A DNA stretch of 64,000 nucleotides from an uncultured Christensenella sp. (GTDB lineage Bacteria; Bacillota; Clostridia; Christensenellales; UBA1242), in NCBI GenBank assembly GCA_949292875.1, contig CASFBJ010000009.1, positions 1-64,000 on the forward strand, written 5' to 3'. The notes under the pieces were generated by a model. That model worked only from the letters and a program-made list of their open reading frames with translations, had not been told where the DNA came from and did no database searches. Shown piece by piece: positions 49,710 through 58,073 of this stretch. The position numbers and the translations under genes are program-made. The first letter of the stretch is position 1, and every line of letters starts with the position of its first letter.

Positions 49710-50297
49710 ATGATATTTTTTATTGTTATAGTAATTGTTTCGTGTATAATCATTGGAACTTTTAATGTAGCGTTATGTTTTGATTTATTTAATAATTCTA
49801 TTTTGTTGCTTATAGGATTAATAATTCTAGGTGTAGTTATAGAATATGTAATAGATATGATTGTAGCGGGTATAGTTGTTGCAACTCCAAAAAAATGGTA
49901 TAACTATGAAAGATTTAAAACTTTTAAGTGGGAAAAAAGATTTTACAATTTTTTAAAGATAAAAAGTTGGAAAGATAAAATACCTATAGGGAAAGGCCCT
50001 TTAGGGAACGGATTTGCAAAAGATAAGATAAAAGATAGTAATGATGTAGAGTATCTAGAAAGGTTTTTAATGGATAACTGTAGAGCCGAAGTTATGCATA
50101 TTATTTCTTTTTTCTTAGGCTTCTTATTAATATTTATTTTTCCTTTGCAATATGCTTTTTGCATTTCACTGCCTATAGCTTTAGTAAATGCATTACTTCA
50201 ATTAATGCCTATATTTGTTCAAAGGTATACAAGGCCAAAATTAGTTATAGCATATATTCGTGCAGTTAGAGAAAGTAATAAAAAAAATGAAAAGTAA
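49710..50297 (+). CDS. CrtO-like integral membrane acyltransferase
   Basis: A 195-residue membrane protein with two N-terminal helices (about 2-58) and two more (about 130-172). The middle and end resemble the glycosyl-diaponeurosporenoate acyltransferase (CrtO) family of staphyloxanthin synthesis: WEKRFYNFLKIKSWKDKIP (74-92), CRAEVMH (124-130) and N-x9-VQRYTRPK (160-177). No carotenoid genes are near, so the substrate is more likely another glycolipid. The stop of the PlsC-like gene is three bases upstream and the Shine-Dalgarno GAGGAAT overlaps its end, so the two are coupled. The assignment is by motif memory and should be confirmed by profile search. Confidence 0.6.
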   Translation: MIFFIVIVIVSCIIIGTFNVALCFDLFNNSILLLIGLIILGVVIEYVIDMIVAGIVVATPKKWYNYERFKTFKWEKRFYNFLKIKSWKDKIPIGKGPLGNGFAKDKIKDSNDVEYLERFLMDNCRAEVMHIISFFLGFLLIFIFPLQYAFCISLPIALVNALLQLMPIFVQRYTRPKLVIAYIRAVRESNKKNEK

Positions 50298-50352
50298 AAA
50301 AGATATGTTTACTAAGCGTATTTATAATGCGTTAGTTACATATCTTTTATTT
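50298..50352 (+). terminator. Terminator of the glycolipid gene set
   Basis: AAAAGATATGT and ACATATCTTTT form the outer stem of a long imperfect hairpin starting right after the CrtO-like stop, followed by ATTTT. Confidence 0.7.
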
Positions 50353-50637
50353 TAAAATATATCATAAAATTAAAATTAAATTAAATTTTAAACCATTATA
50401 ATTCAAATTCAAGAAAAATTTCTTTATTTGTTGAAGTTAATTGTATGTGATAATTTTTGAAACTAAGCCATTTGAAATAAACCATATTTTGTACATTCCT
50501 GCATATAGAGAAAGTGTTAATTTGCTTATATTTGTTATTAGGTTGTAAGATGTAATTACATTGTCTTTTTGAATGTACAAAGTTACATAATTGTATATAT
50601 AAGTTTTTAAAGATTTTATGAAAAAAATTATATTAAT
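50353..50637. other. AT-rich gap with an inverted repeat
   Basis: No gene is supported here. The only structure is a perfect 11-base inverted repeat (TTTGTACATTC at 50488-50498, its complement at 50571-50581) enclosing 72 bases, with a small palindrome TGTAATTACA inside. Confidence 0.5.
50488..50581. repeat. Inverted repeat, 11 bp arms
   Basis: The two arms are perfect and 72 bases apart. No target-site duplication is evident and no gene is inside. It could be a small RNA, a tiny decayed mobile element, or chance. Confidence 0.35.
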
Positions 50638-50692
50638 AAAAAAACTTTAAATATGAAGAATGTATTTTGTTTCCAATATTTAAAGTTTTTTT
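50638..50692. terminator. Terminator of the four-helix membrane protein gene
   Basis: A perfect 17-pair, almost all A-T stem (50638-50654 with 50676-50692) 24 bases after the stop codon of the minus-strand gene, with A and T runs at both ends. Confidence 0.75.
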
Positions 50693-50716
50693 GTTTTAGT
50701 ATTGTAAAATATATAT

Positions 50717-51304
50717 TTATTTTTTACTAAACGTTTTGCCAATTACTGATAGTATAAAGATAAGTATACTTGAAGCGAGGACAAGATATGTTGCAGATCC
50801 TACATTAAAGAGTTCTAAAATACTATTAAAATTATTAGATGCATTAGATGCGAATACAAGTATTAGTATAGAAGAAACAACTCCTAATAAACTTAAAAGG
50901 ATAGTAAAAAGTCCTGGCCCATTTTTAAGCATTGAAACGAGTGATATTAGAAAAAGAATTATGCTTAAAATTCCTGAAATAAGCCAAAATATGAAAGTGG
51001 TTTTTATATCAGCACCTTCATCGGTTTGGACTAAACCGTAACCTAAGAGCAGTTTACCAATTTGTTCTTTTTCTTCTAAAGATACTTTTATATCAAAAAG
51101 TTTTTTACTATATTCTTTTGCACTTTCTTCAGTCATGGTACTAATAATGGACACTTCCAATCCAGTAAATTCTAATTTACTTTTAGTTGTATCTTCTTGT
51201 ATTGTAAATGTAGGAAAAACAAAGAAAGATATTATTATAAATGCTGATAAAGGCAAAATGATTAAACTCATCAATTTGCTAATAAAAGATTTTTTCTTAG
51301 CCAT
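50717..51304 (-). CDS. Four-helix membrane protein, unknown function
   Basis: A 195-residue protein with four hydrophobic helices (about 12-32, 103-127, 131-153 and 167-188) and a soluble loop of about 70 residues between the first and second, probably outside the cell. That loop is rich in Glu, Ser and Lys and contains no motif I know. The basic start MAKKKSF fits a cytoplasmic N-terminus. AAGGAG precedes the ATG. It is convergent with the glycolipid gene set and divergent from the lipoprotein gene. I cannot assign a family. Confidence 0.65.
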   Translation of the reverse strand: MAKKKSFISKLMSLIILPLSAFIIISFFVFPTFTIQEDTTKSKLEFTGLEVSIISTMTEESAKEYSKKLFDIKVSLEEKEQIGKLLLGYGLVQTDEGADIKTTFIFWLISGILSIILFLISLVSMLKNGPGLFTILLSLLGVVSSILILVFASNASNNFNSILELFNVGSATYLVLASSILIFILSVIGKTFSKK

Positions 51305-51453
51305 TTTTTGCTCCTTTTTATATTATTTTTTATTTTATACTTCATTTTACTATATTATTATATATATGTCAAATAAATATAATTATTAGATATTGCTAAT
51401 TGAAATTTATAACTATTATCTTGTTTATTTGATAAAAAATTGAAATATTATAA

Positions 51454-51482
51454 TTGTTTTAATGAAAATTAATTTGTATAAT
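51454..51482 (+). promoter_or_regulatory. Promoter of lipoprotein gene
   Basis: TTGTTT (51454-51459), 17 bases, perfect TATAAT (51477-51482), 23 bases before the ATG. Confidence 0.5.
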
Positions 51483-51505
51483 GTATTATAAAGGAGGGTG
51501 TAATA

Positions 51506-52396
51506 ATGAAAAAAGTTTGTATCAAAGTTTTTGGCATGGTGGCTTTGTTATTAGCAGTAGTTTTGTCTATACCATTATTTACGGCTTGTGGTGAAACGAG
51601 TAAATCTAGTTTAGGTAGCGTAAAAAACTTATACGCATTTTCTTGTTTTTCAGCAGGTGCATTTTTAGCAAATAATCAAAGCACTGCAAAAACAATTAGT
51701 TTAGCAAATGAAGAAATTGTTGACCAAAATGTAGAAACGATAGATAAATATTTAAAGTATTTAGATGGTTTTGTAGGTAATAAGCAAAATTATGATGTAA
51801 AAGTTTCTAGTAGTGGCGATTCAGATTTTCCTAATAAGTTGGAAGCAAATATTAAGCAATTAGATGGAAAGGCTATTTCTTTTGTTATGGTTTATAAAGA
51901 AACGCTCATACAAAATAATAAAAATGTAAGTAACCCTGACGATGCTGTTGAGCAAGAAAGCAAAATTGAAGGTAAAATGACATTAAATAATAATGAGTAT
52001 ACATTCACAGGTGAAAAAGAAGTTGAAAAAGATGAAATAGAATTAAGTATAAAAGCAACGGCTAGTAATGGCGACTATGTTATCTTAAATCAAGAAATAG
52101 AACAAGGCGAAAATGAATTTGAATACAAATATTATAAAGTAGGTCAATCTACACCTGTTGAAAGTTTTAGTATAGAATTAGAAGAAAATAAAGACGAAGT
52201 AGAATTAGAACTTGGTGCAATAAGTAACGGAGTAAAAACATACTACAATATAGAGAAAAACAATAATAAGATTGAAATAGCATATCTTGAAAATGATGTT
52301 TTGCACAAAATAGAAGCGACTATTAAAGAAAAAGAAGGCGTAAGATATTATGTGTACAAAACTGAGAGTGCAGAAATAGAAAAGGAAATAGACTAA
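51506..52396 (+). CDS. Lipoprotein of unknown function
   Basis: A 296-residue exported lipoprotein. The signal peptide ends in lipobox FTAC (Cys28) followed by Gly-Glu, the same ending as in the second giant lipoprotein (FTACGE). The mature part is acidic (many Glu, Asp, Lys) and looks like a beta-strand ladder, with repeated patterns such as DEIELSIKA and DEVELELGA. No enzyme motif or known domain was seen. AAGGAGG precedes the ATG. It is a single gene with its own promoter, upstream of leuS. Confidence 0.8.
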   Translation: MKKVCIKVFGMVALLLAVVLSIPLFTACGETSKSSLGSVKNLYAFSCFSAGAFLANNQSTAKTISLANEEIVDQNVETIDKYLKYLDGFVGNKQNYDVKVSSSGDSDFPNKLEANIKQLDGKAISFVMVYKETLIQNNKNVSNPDDAVEQESKIEGKMTLNNNEYTFTGEKEVEKDEIELSIKATASNGDYVILNQEIEQGENEFEYKYYKVGQSTPVESFSIELEENKDEVELELGAISNGVKTYYNIEKNNNKIEIAYLENDVLHKIEATIKEKEGVRYYVYKTESAEIEKEID

Positions 52397-52472
52397 AAGT
52401 TGTTTCCTTTTTTTATGTAATGCATAATCAGAGTGTTATTATAAAAAGGAACTTTACTTTAAAAATATTTTA

Positions 52473-52501
52473 TTGACATATTTTATTAATTATGATAAAA
52501 T
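52473..52501 (+). promoter_or_regulatory. Promoter of leuS
   Basis: A perfect TTGACA (52473-52478), 17 bases, and TAAAAT (52496-52501), 53 bases before the start. The leader is too short for a T-box. Confidence 0.7.
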
Positions 52502-52553
52502 TTTTAATCATATAAGTTATAAACTTATTAATCATATATAACAGGAGAACATT

Positions 52554-54938
52554 ATGTCAAAATACAATTTTAGTAAAATTGAAGATAAGTGGCAAAAGTA
52601 TTGGTTAGAAAATAAGAGTTTTGAAGTTAAAGAAGACAAACCAAATAAATATTTTGCAGTATGTGAATTTCCAGGTCCTACCGCTACAGGAATACATATG
52701 GGTAACGCAAAATGTTATACTATGCCAGATGTAAATGCAAGATACAAAAAATTTTGCGGTTATAATGTATTGCAATCTATAGGTTGGGACGCTTTTGGTC
52801 TTCCTACAGAAAATTACGCTATAAAAATGGGTAAAGACCCTAGAATCTCTACTAATGAAAATATAGAAAAGTTTACAAAGCAGTTTCATAAACTAGGATA
52901 TGCTTATGATTGGTCTAGAGAAATAGATACTACAGACCCAAATTATTATAAATGGACTCAATACATATTTTTAAAATTGTATGAACATGGTTTAGCATAT
53001 AGAAGTAAGGCAGTAGTAAATTTTTGTCCAAAATGTCAATCTACATTATCTAATGAAGACAGTCAAGGCGGAGTATGTGATAGGTGCGGAACACAAGTAG
53101 AACAAAAAGAAAGAGATGTATGGTTTTTAAAGATTACCGCTTATGCAGATAAGATTTTAGACCTATTAGATAAAGTAGATTATCCTGAAAGTGTAAAAGT
53201 AGCACAAAGAAATTGGATAGGTAGAAGTGAAGGCGCTTTAGTTACATTTAATATAGAAAATTCTAAAGATATATTAGAAGTTTTTACAACTCGTATAGAC
53301 ACTATTTTTGGTGTTGCTTTTCTTGCTATAGCACCTGAACACCCTTATATACAAAAGTACAGAGATAGTATTAAAAATATACAAGAAATACAAGCATATA
53401 TAGAAAAGGTTAAAAATAAAACTAATTTTGAAAGAGAACAAGTTAATAAAGATAAAACAGGAATAAGAATTGAAGGATTATATGCTATAAATCCTGTTAA
53501 TGGTGTAAAAGTGCCTATTTATGTAGCAGATTATGTTGTTTATTCCTATGGCACAGGCGCTGTTATGGCTGTTCCTGCACACGATGAAAGAGATTACGAA
53601 TTTGCGAAAAAATTAAATATAGATTTTATACCCGTACTTGAAAGTGATGTAAGTAAAGAAGCATTTACAGGCGATGCAAAACATATAAATTGCGGTCAAT
53701 TTGATGGATTATATATTAAAGAAGCAAAGGAAGCAATATTAAAATACTTGGAACAAAAAGGCTTGGCAAAGAGTAAAGTAAATTACAAAATGCAAGACTG
53801 GGCTTTTAATAGGCAAAGATATTGGGGTGAACCTTTCCCTATAATACATTGTCCTAAGTGTGGGGTTGTGCCATTAAAAGAAGAAGATTTGCCTTTAGAA
53901 TTGCCTAAAATTACAAATTATCAACCAAATGAAAACGGAGATAGTCCGCTTTCTCGTGCACAAGATTGGGTAAATGTAAAATGTCCTATTTGTGGCGCTG
54001 ATGCTAAAAGAGAAGTAGATATTATGCCAAATTGGGCGGGTAGTAGTTGGTATTGGTTAAGATATATGGACCCACACAATGATAAAGAACTTGCAAGCCA
54101 AGAAAAACTTAAATATTGGAATTCTGTAGACTTGTATGCAGGCGGTTTTGAACATGTAACAAGACATATGATTTATGCACAATTTTGGCATTTGTTCCTA
54201 TACGATATAGGTTTAGTACCATTTGAAATTCCTTTTGCTAAAAGAGTTTGTTGCGGACTTATCTTGAATGAAAATGGCGGAAAGATGAGTAAGAGTGGTA
54301 AAGATAAAGTAGACCCATTAGATTTTATAGAAAATTATGGTGCAGATGCTTTAAGAATTCATTTAATTTTCATAGGAGAATATGGTAAACCAACTTTATG
54401 GTCTTCTAAAGGAATTGCTGGTGCTACTAGATTTTTGGATAAAGTATGGGGACTTACAGATTTGCTTTGTGATGAAAATGGATATAGTAAAGAAAATGAA
54501 GTTATTATGAATAAAACTATTAAAAAAGTTACAAGCGATTATGAAACATTAAATCATAATACTATTGTATCTTCATTAATGGAATGTTTAAATGAAATAT
54601 ATGACCATAAAAAGATTACTAAAAAAGAATTAGGTGATTTCTTAATAATGCTTAATCCTATTGCTCCTCATATAACAAGTGAATTGTACGAACAAATTTT
54701 AAATGCACAAATTTTAGAACAATCATTCCCAACATATGATGAGAAAAAATGTGTATCAAGCGAATTGAATTTGCCTGTACAAGTAAATGGCAAAATGAAA
54801 GGTACAATAAAAGTTACTCGTGATAGTGAACAAGAAGAAGTTGTAAATGAATATAAAAAGCAATTACCACAATTAAGCGAATTAGATGTTAAAAAAATCA
54901 TATATGTAAAGAATAGAATATTAAATCTTATAGTATAA
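52554..54938 (+). CDS. leuS: Leucyl-tRNA synthetase
   Basis: A class I synthetase (794 residues) that charges tRNA-Leu. The HIGH motif reads HMGN (48-51) inside PGPTATGIHMGN, and KMSKS is intact at 577-581. A zinc-type cysteine cluster (CPKCQ...CDRC) lies near 160-180, and a second one (CPKC...CPIC) in the insertion before the catalytic core. The CP1 editing domain is present (TTRIDTIFGVAF, then VPAHDERD). The C-terminal anticodon and extra domains are at the short end of the bacterial range. AGGAG precedes the ATG. It is transcribed from its own promoter without a visible T-box. Confidence 0.96.
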   Translation: MSKYNFSKIEDKWQKYWLENKSFEVKEDKPNKYFAVCEFPGPTATGIHMGNAKCYTMPDVNARYKKFCGYNVLQSIGWDAFGLPTENYAIKMGKDPRISTNENIEKFTKQFHKLGYAYDWSREIDTTDPNYYKWTQYIFLKLYEHGLAYRSKAVVNFCPKCQSTLSNEDSQGGVCDRCGTQVEQKERDVWFLKITAYADKILDLLDKVDYPESVKVAQRNWIGRSEGALVTFNIENSKDILEVFTTRIDTIFGVAFLAIAPEHPYIQKYRDSIKNIQEIQAYIEKVKNKTNFEREQVNKDKTGIRIEGLYAINPVNGVKVPIYVADYVVYSYGTGAVMAVPAHDERDYEFAKKLNIDFIPVLESDVSKEAFTGDAKHINCGQFDGLYIKEAKEAILKYLEQKGLAKSKVNYKMQDWAFNRQRYWGEPFPIIHCPKCGVVPLKEEDLPLELPKITNYQPNENGDSPLSRAQDWVNVKCPICGADAKREVDIMPNWAGSSWYWLRYMDPHNDKELASQEKLKYWNSVDLYAGGFEHVTRHMIYAQFWHLFLYDIGLVPFEIPFAKRVCCGLILNENGGKMSKSGKDKVDPLDFIENYGADALRIHLIFIGEYGKPTLWSSKGIAGATRFLDKVWGLTDLLCDENGYSKENEVIMNKTIKKVTSDYETLNHNTIVSSLMECLNEIYDHKKITKKELGDFLIMLNPIAPHITSELYEQILNAQILEQSFPTYDEKKCVSSELNLPVQVNGKMKGTIKVTRDSEQEEVVNEYKKQLPQLSELDVKKIIYVKNRILNLIV

Positions 54939-55029
54939 TGAGACATAAAAATAGTGAAAAATTTCATATTTAAAAATAATAAAATGTAAGGTTAATAATT
55001 AAAGTTTAATAGTTTATTAAGGAAGAAAT

Positions 55030-55833
55030 ATGAAAACTATAAATATAGGTAAAGAAAATGCTACATTTCAACAGATTTTAGCGTTAAAGGAAAATAGAAA
55101 TAAAAGAGCACAAACTAAGTTATTTTTCGTAGAAGGCGTAAAAAATATTAAAGAAGCAATTAAAAATAATTGGGAAATAGAAGCGTTTATATATTCCGTA
55201 GAAACAAACTTATCATCATGGGCAAAAAGCATTTTATTAAAGGCAAAATTCAATTATATTTTAAGTCCGGAATTAATGCAAAAGTTAAGCGATAAAGATA
55301 ATATTAGTGAGATTTTAGCATTAATAAAAATGAAGCAAATAAATAATGTCCAATACTCTAATAATCCTATAATGGTATTATTAGATAGACCTTCAAAAAA
55401 AGGAAACTTAGGCACAATTATAAGGAGTTGTGATGCTTTAAATGTTGAACATATATATTATTCCGGTCATAGTGTAGATATATATGACCATAATGTGATA
55501 TCTGCAACAATGGGTTCGTTTTTCAAAATGCCAATAACATTTATCCATAGTAATAATGAATTTCTTAGTTTAATAAAAGAACTAAAAAACAATTTTAAAG
55601 GACTACAAGTTGTGGCGACATCTCTTCAAACAAATAATAATGTGCAAAACTTTGATTTTGAAAAACCTACATTGTTACTAATTGGAAATGAGGCAGATGG
55701 TTTGTGTAAATTTTATAATGATATTGCAGATTATTTTGTAAAAATATCTATGAAAGAAGGTGTAGATTCTTTAAATATAGCGTGTGCTACTACTGTTTGT
55801 TTGTATGAGATAAATAGGCAAAGAAATTTTTAA
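55030..55833 (+). CDS. SpoU/TrmH-family RNA 2'-O-methyltransferase
   Basis: A 267-residue SPOUT methyltransferase that adds a methyl group from S-adenosylmethionine to a ribose in rRNA or tRNA. The three SpoU motifs are present: LDRPSKKGNLGTIIRSCDAL (motif 1), LLIGNEADGL (motif 2) and SLNIACATTVCLYE (motif 3), which form the knotted cofactor site. The N-terminal 100 residues resemble the SpoU substrate-binding domain (KLFFVEGVKNIKEA). AAGGAAG precedes the ATG. It follows leuS by about 90 bases. The target base is not readable from sequence. Confidence 0.9.
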   Translation: MKTINIGKENATFQQILALKENRNKRAQTKLFFVEGVKNIKEAIKNNWEIEAFIYSVETNLSSWAKSILLKAKFNYILSPELMQKLSDKDNISEILALIKMKQINNVQYSNNPIMVLLDRPSKKGNLGTIIRSCDALNVEHIYYSGHSVDIYDHNVISATMGSFFKMPITFIHSNNEFLSLIKELKNNFKGLQVVATSLQTNNNVQNFDFEKPTLLLIGNEADGLCKFYNDIADYFVKISMKEGVDSLNIACATTVCLYEINRQRNF

Positions 55834-55943
55834 TATTCTAATATTTATCATATGATAAACTGTAAAAATTGATTATGAAAAATACCTATATGAAATCATA
55901 ATGAATTACATTACATTTTGTTTTGCTACTAAATAACAAATAA

Positions 55944-55983
55944 AAAAAAGATTATTGAACATCTTGTTTCTATAATCTTTTTT
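55944..55983. terminator. Bidirectional terminator
   Basis: AAAAAAGATTAT (55944-55955) pairs with its complement (55972-55983). It serves the methyltransferase gene and the convergent coupling-ATPase operon. Confidence 0.85.
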
Positions 55984-56001
55984 ATTAAGTAAGTATATTT
56001 T

Positions 56002-58002
56002 TTAATTGAATAAGTCATCAAAACTAGACTTTCTTGCTTTATTTCGCTTTGTGAAATCATATAGCATATTTTGTGTGTCAAAATAACCTTTTGGAATGTA
56101 TACATCAGGTGGCGGTGCCATATCAAATATTCCTGCTTTAGCACATTGCCAACTAGGTGTAAACTTGCTTTTAATAGGATACTCATTAAATATCTTAACT
56201 ATATTAACTCCAGGCTCTAAATGTCCTAACTCATCAGGATATATAAGCGGTCTTTGTTTTGTTTCTGTATTGAAAGACTTTCCTGTAGTTTTTCCGTCTT
56301 TGTCTTTACTAGTATTTTCTTTCTTAATAGAAAGCGAAATATCTCCGCAAAGTTTTGAAAATTCTTCTTTTGTTTTCTGGTCATCAGTACCTATGTATAT
56401 TTTCATATTTGCATTGTCTTTTATTGTTTTAGCATTTGTTTCGCCGTAAACAGTATCTAATTGTGTATATGATTGTATAATCATACAGAAGAATATTCTT
56501 CTACTTCTACCAACAGTGATAAGTTGAGAGAAATTTGGTAATTCAGGAAGGTTTGCAAACTCATCAAGCAAGAAATACACATTTCTAGGTAATTTTAACG
56601 AAATACTCTTATTTGCCTGTTCAATAAGTGCTTGATATAGTTGAGAAATGAATACTGTTGCAATAGAATGTCTAGATTTTTGTTCATCAGGAATTAGCAA
56701 AAATAGGGCAGTTGGTTCAGTTGCTATTTTGCTTAAGTCTATATCAGTTCCGCTCGTTATGTAGTTTACACCATTATCTTGGAAAAGTTCTAGACTTGCT
56801 TTTACTATACCCATATAAGACCTTGTAGTACCTGGAGCATTGAAAAGTGCTGTACCGCAAAGAGCCATTACATTACTTTCTTTTGGTCTACCTAAAAGAT
56901 AGTTTTTAAGTGATGCATACTCATCATCGCCAGAGTCTATAGTGGTTGCTATTTTTGCAAGATTATATGGACAATATTTTTCTTCAGTCATTCCTAAGTT
57001 TGGGTCTGCGCTGTCTTCTAGCATAGCAAGCATTAAGCCTGTTAAAAAGTTTTGTGCTCCTTGTTCCCATGAAGGGTCTTGCTTATTTTTAATAGGACAT
57101 AGTGCCATTGCAAATTCTTTTAGTGCTATTTGTGCTTTAGAGATAAGTTCGTTTCTCATTGAAGATATATCTTTTTTAAGTTGCGTTTCATTAGGATAAG
57201 CAACTCCGTTAAAAGCGTACCAAGTATCTAAATATTCTTCGTTCATTATCTTATACTCACTAGCACTAGGGCGACCTCCTACCATTTTTTTCACTTCTTT
57301 TTCAAGATGTAAAGCCCTTTGATATTCTTGGTATGGCTTTGTCATTGGGTTCCATCTGCTAGATTGATAAGGGTTTCTTAAATCTAATGTTACAACATTG
57401 TATCCAGATTTTTTACATTTTTGTGAATTGAAACCATATAATTCACCTTTTGGGTCAGATATAACTATACTAGGTTTGCTTGCACAAGAAGTCCATATTT
57501 GTATAGTAGGGTTAACGAAGTTTTGTGTTTTACCTGAACCAGAAGTACCAACAATAAGAGCATGAACATCTTTTGCATACATATTTACAGAGATATCATT
57601 TCCAGATTTATCCATTGCACTTCTTATTACTATGCCGTCTTCTTTACAATTTTTAAGTTGGGAATATTTGAAAAATCTAAATTTCTTTTCAGACATAAGT
57701 TCTTTTTCAGTTACCCAGCGACTATCGGCAAATTCGTTTATTTTATCTCCGCTAGCAGTTTTTCCTTCGTTACCGCCACCTTTACTAGCATCTTCACTTT
57801 TTGGTTTTTTAGTAAGTAAGTTAACACAAATTATTACTAGATATGACACTATTGCTATAATGTAGGTAGTAGAACTCTTTAGTACACTTGTAAGATTATC
57901 TGCGTTAAACTCAAAATTAAAGTCAATAGCAAGTGCGCCTAAAAAGCCTATAACTACAGAAATTAGTATTATAATGATTTGTGAAATGAGAAATTTTTTC
58001 AT
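56002..58002 (-). CDS. VirD4/TraG-type coupling ATPase (orphan)
   Basis: A 666-residue membrane ATPase of the type IV coupling protein family, which in conjugation and type IV secretion recruits substrates and drives them to the channel. Two N-terminal helices (about 7-27 and 46-63) are followed by the motor domain. Walker A is GTSGSGKT (152-159) and Walker B YFLLDEFANLP (about 476-486). ISDPKGELYG and the RSRRIFFCMIIQSYTQL region also match, closest by eye to the CD1115-like VirD4 group of Firmicutes elements. AGGAGG precedes the ATG. The gene lies 71 bases after a TasA-like membrane protein gene on the same strand. No relaxase, VirB4, VirB6 or integrase is in the window and the flanks are housekeeping genes, so this is not a visible conjugative element. 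Confidence 0.9.
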   Translation of the reverse strand: MKKFLISQIIIILISVVIGFLGALAIDFNFEFNADNLTSVLKSSTTYIIAIVSYLVIICVNLLTKKPKSEDASKGGGNEGKTASGDKINEFADSRWVTEKELMSEKKFRFFKYSQLKNCKEDGIVIRSAMDKSGNDISVNMYAKDVHALIVGTSGSGKTQNFVNPTIQIWTSCASKPSIVISDPKGELYGFNSQKCKKSGYNVVTLDLRNPYQSSRWNPMTKPYQEYQRALHLEKEVKKMVGGRPSASEYKIMNEEYLDTWYAFNGVAYPNETQLKKDISSMRNELISKAQIALKEFAMALCPIKNKQDPSWEQGAQNFLTGLMLAMLEDSADPNLGMTEEKYCPYNLAKIATTIDSGDDEYASLKNYLLGRPKESNVMALCGTALFNAPGTTRSYMGIVKASLELFQDNGVNYITSGTDIDLSKIATEPTALFLLIPDEQKSRHSIATVFISQLYQALIEQANKSISLKLPRNVYFLLDEFANLPELPNFSQLITVGRSRRIFFCMIIQSYTQLDTVYGETNAKTIKDNANMKIYIGTDDQKTKEEFSKLCGDISLSIKKENTSKDKDGKTTGKSFNTETKQRPLIYPDELGHLEPGVNIVKIFNEYPIKSKFTPSWQCAKAGIFDMAPPPDVYIPKGYFDTQNMLYDFTKRNKARKSSFDDLFN

Positions 58003-58073
58003 ATTTCCTCCTATTTTGTCGTAATTATAATAGCATTAAATAATGTAAAAATCAAATGTCTATTTAACTTTTT

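Noticed and set aside
52502-52553. T-box or riboswitch before leuS
   Set aside because: The leader from the promoter is only about 50 bases and lacks the T-box sequence and stems.
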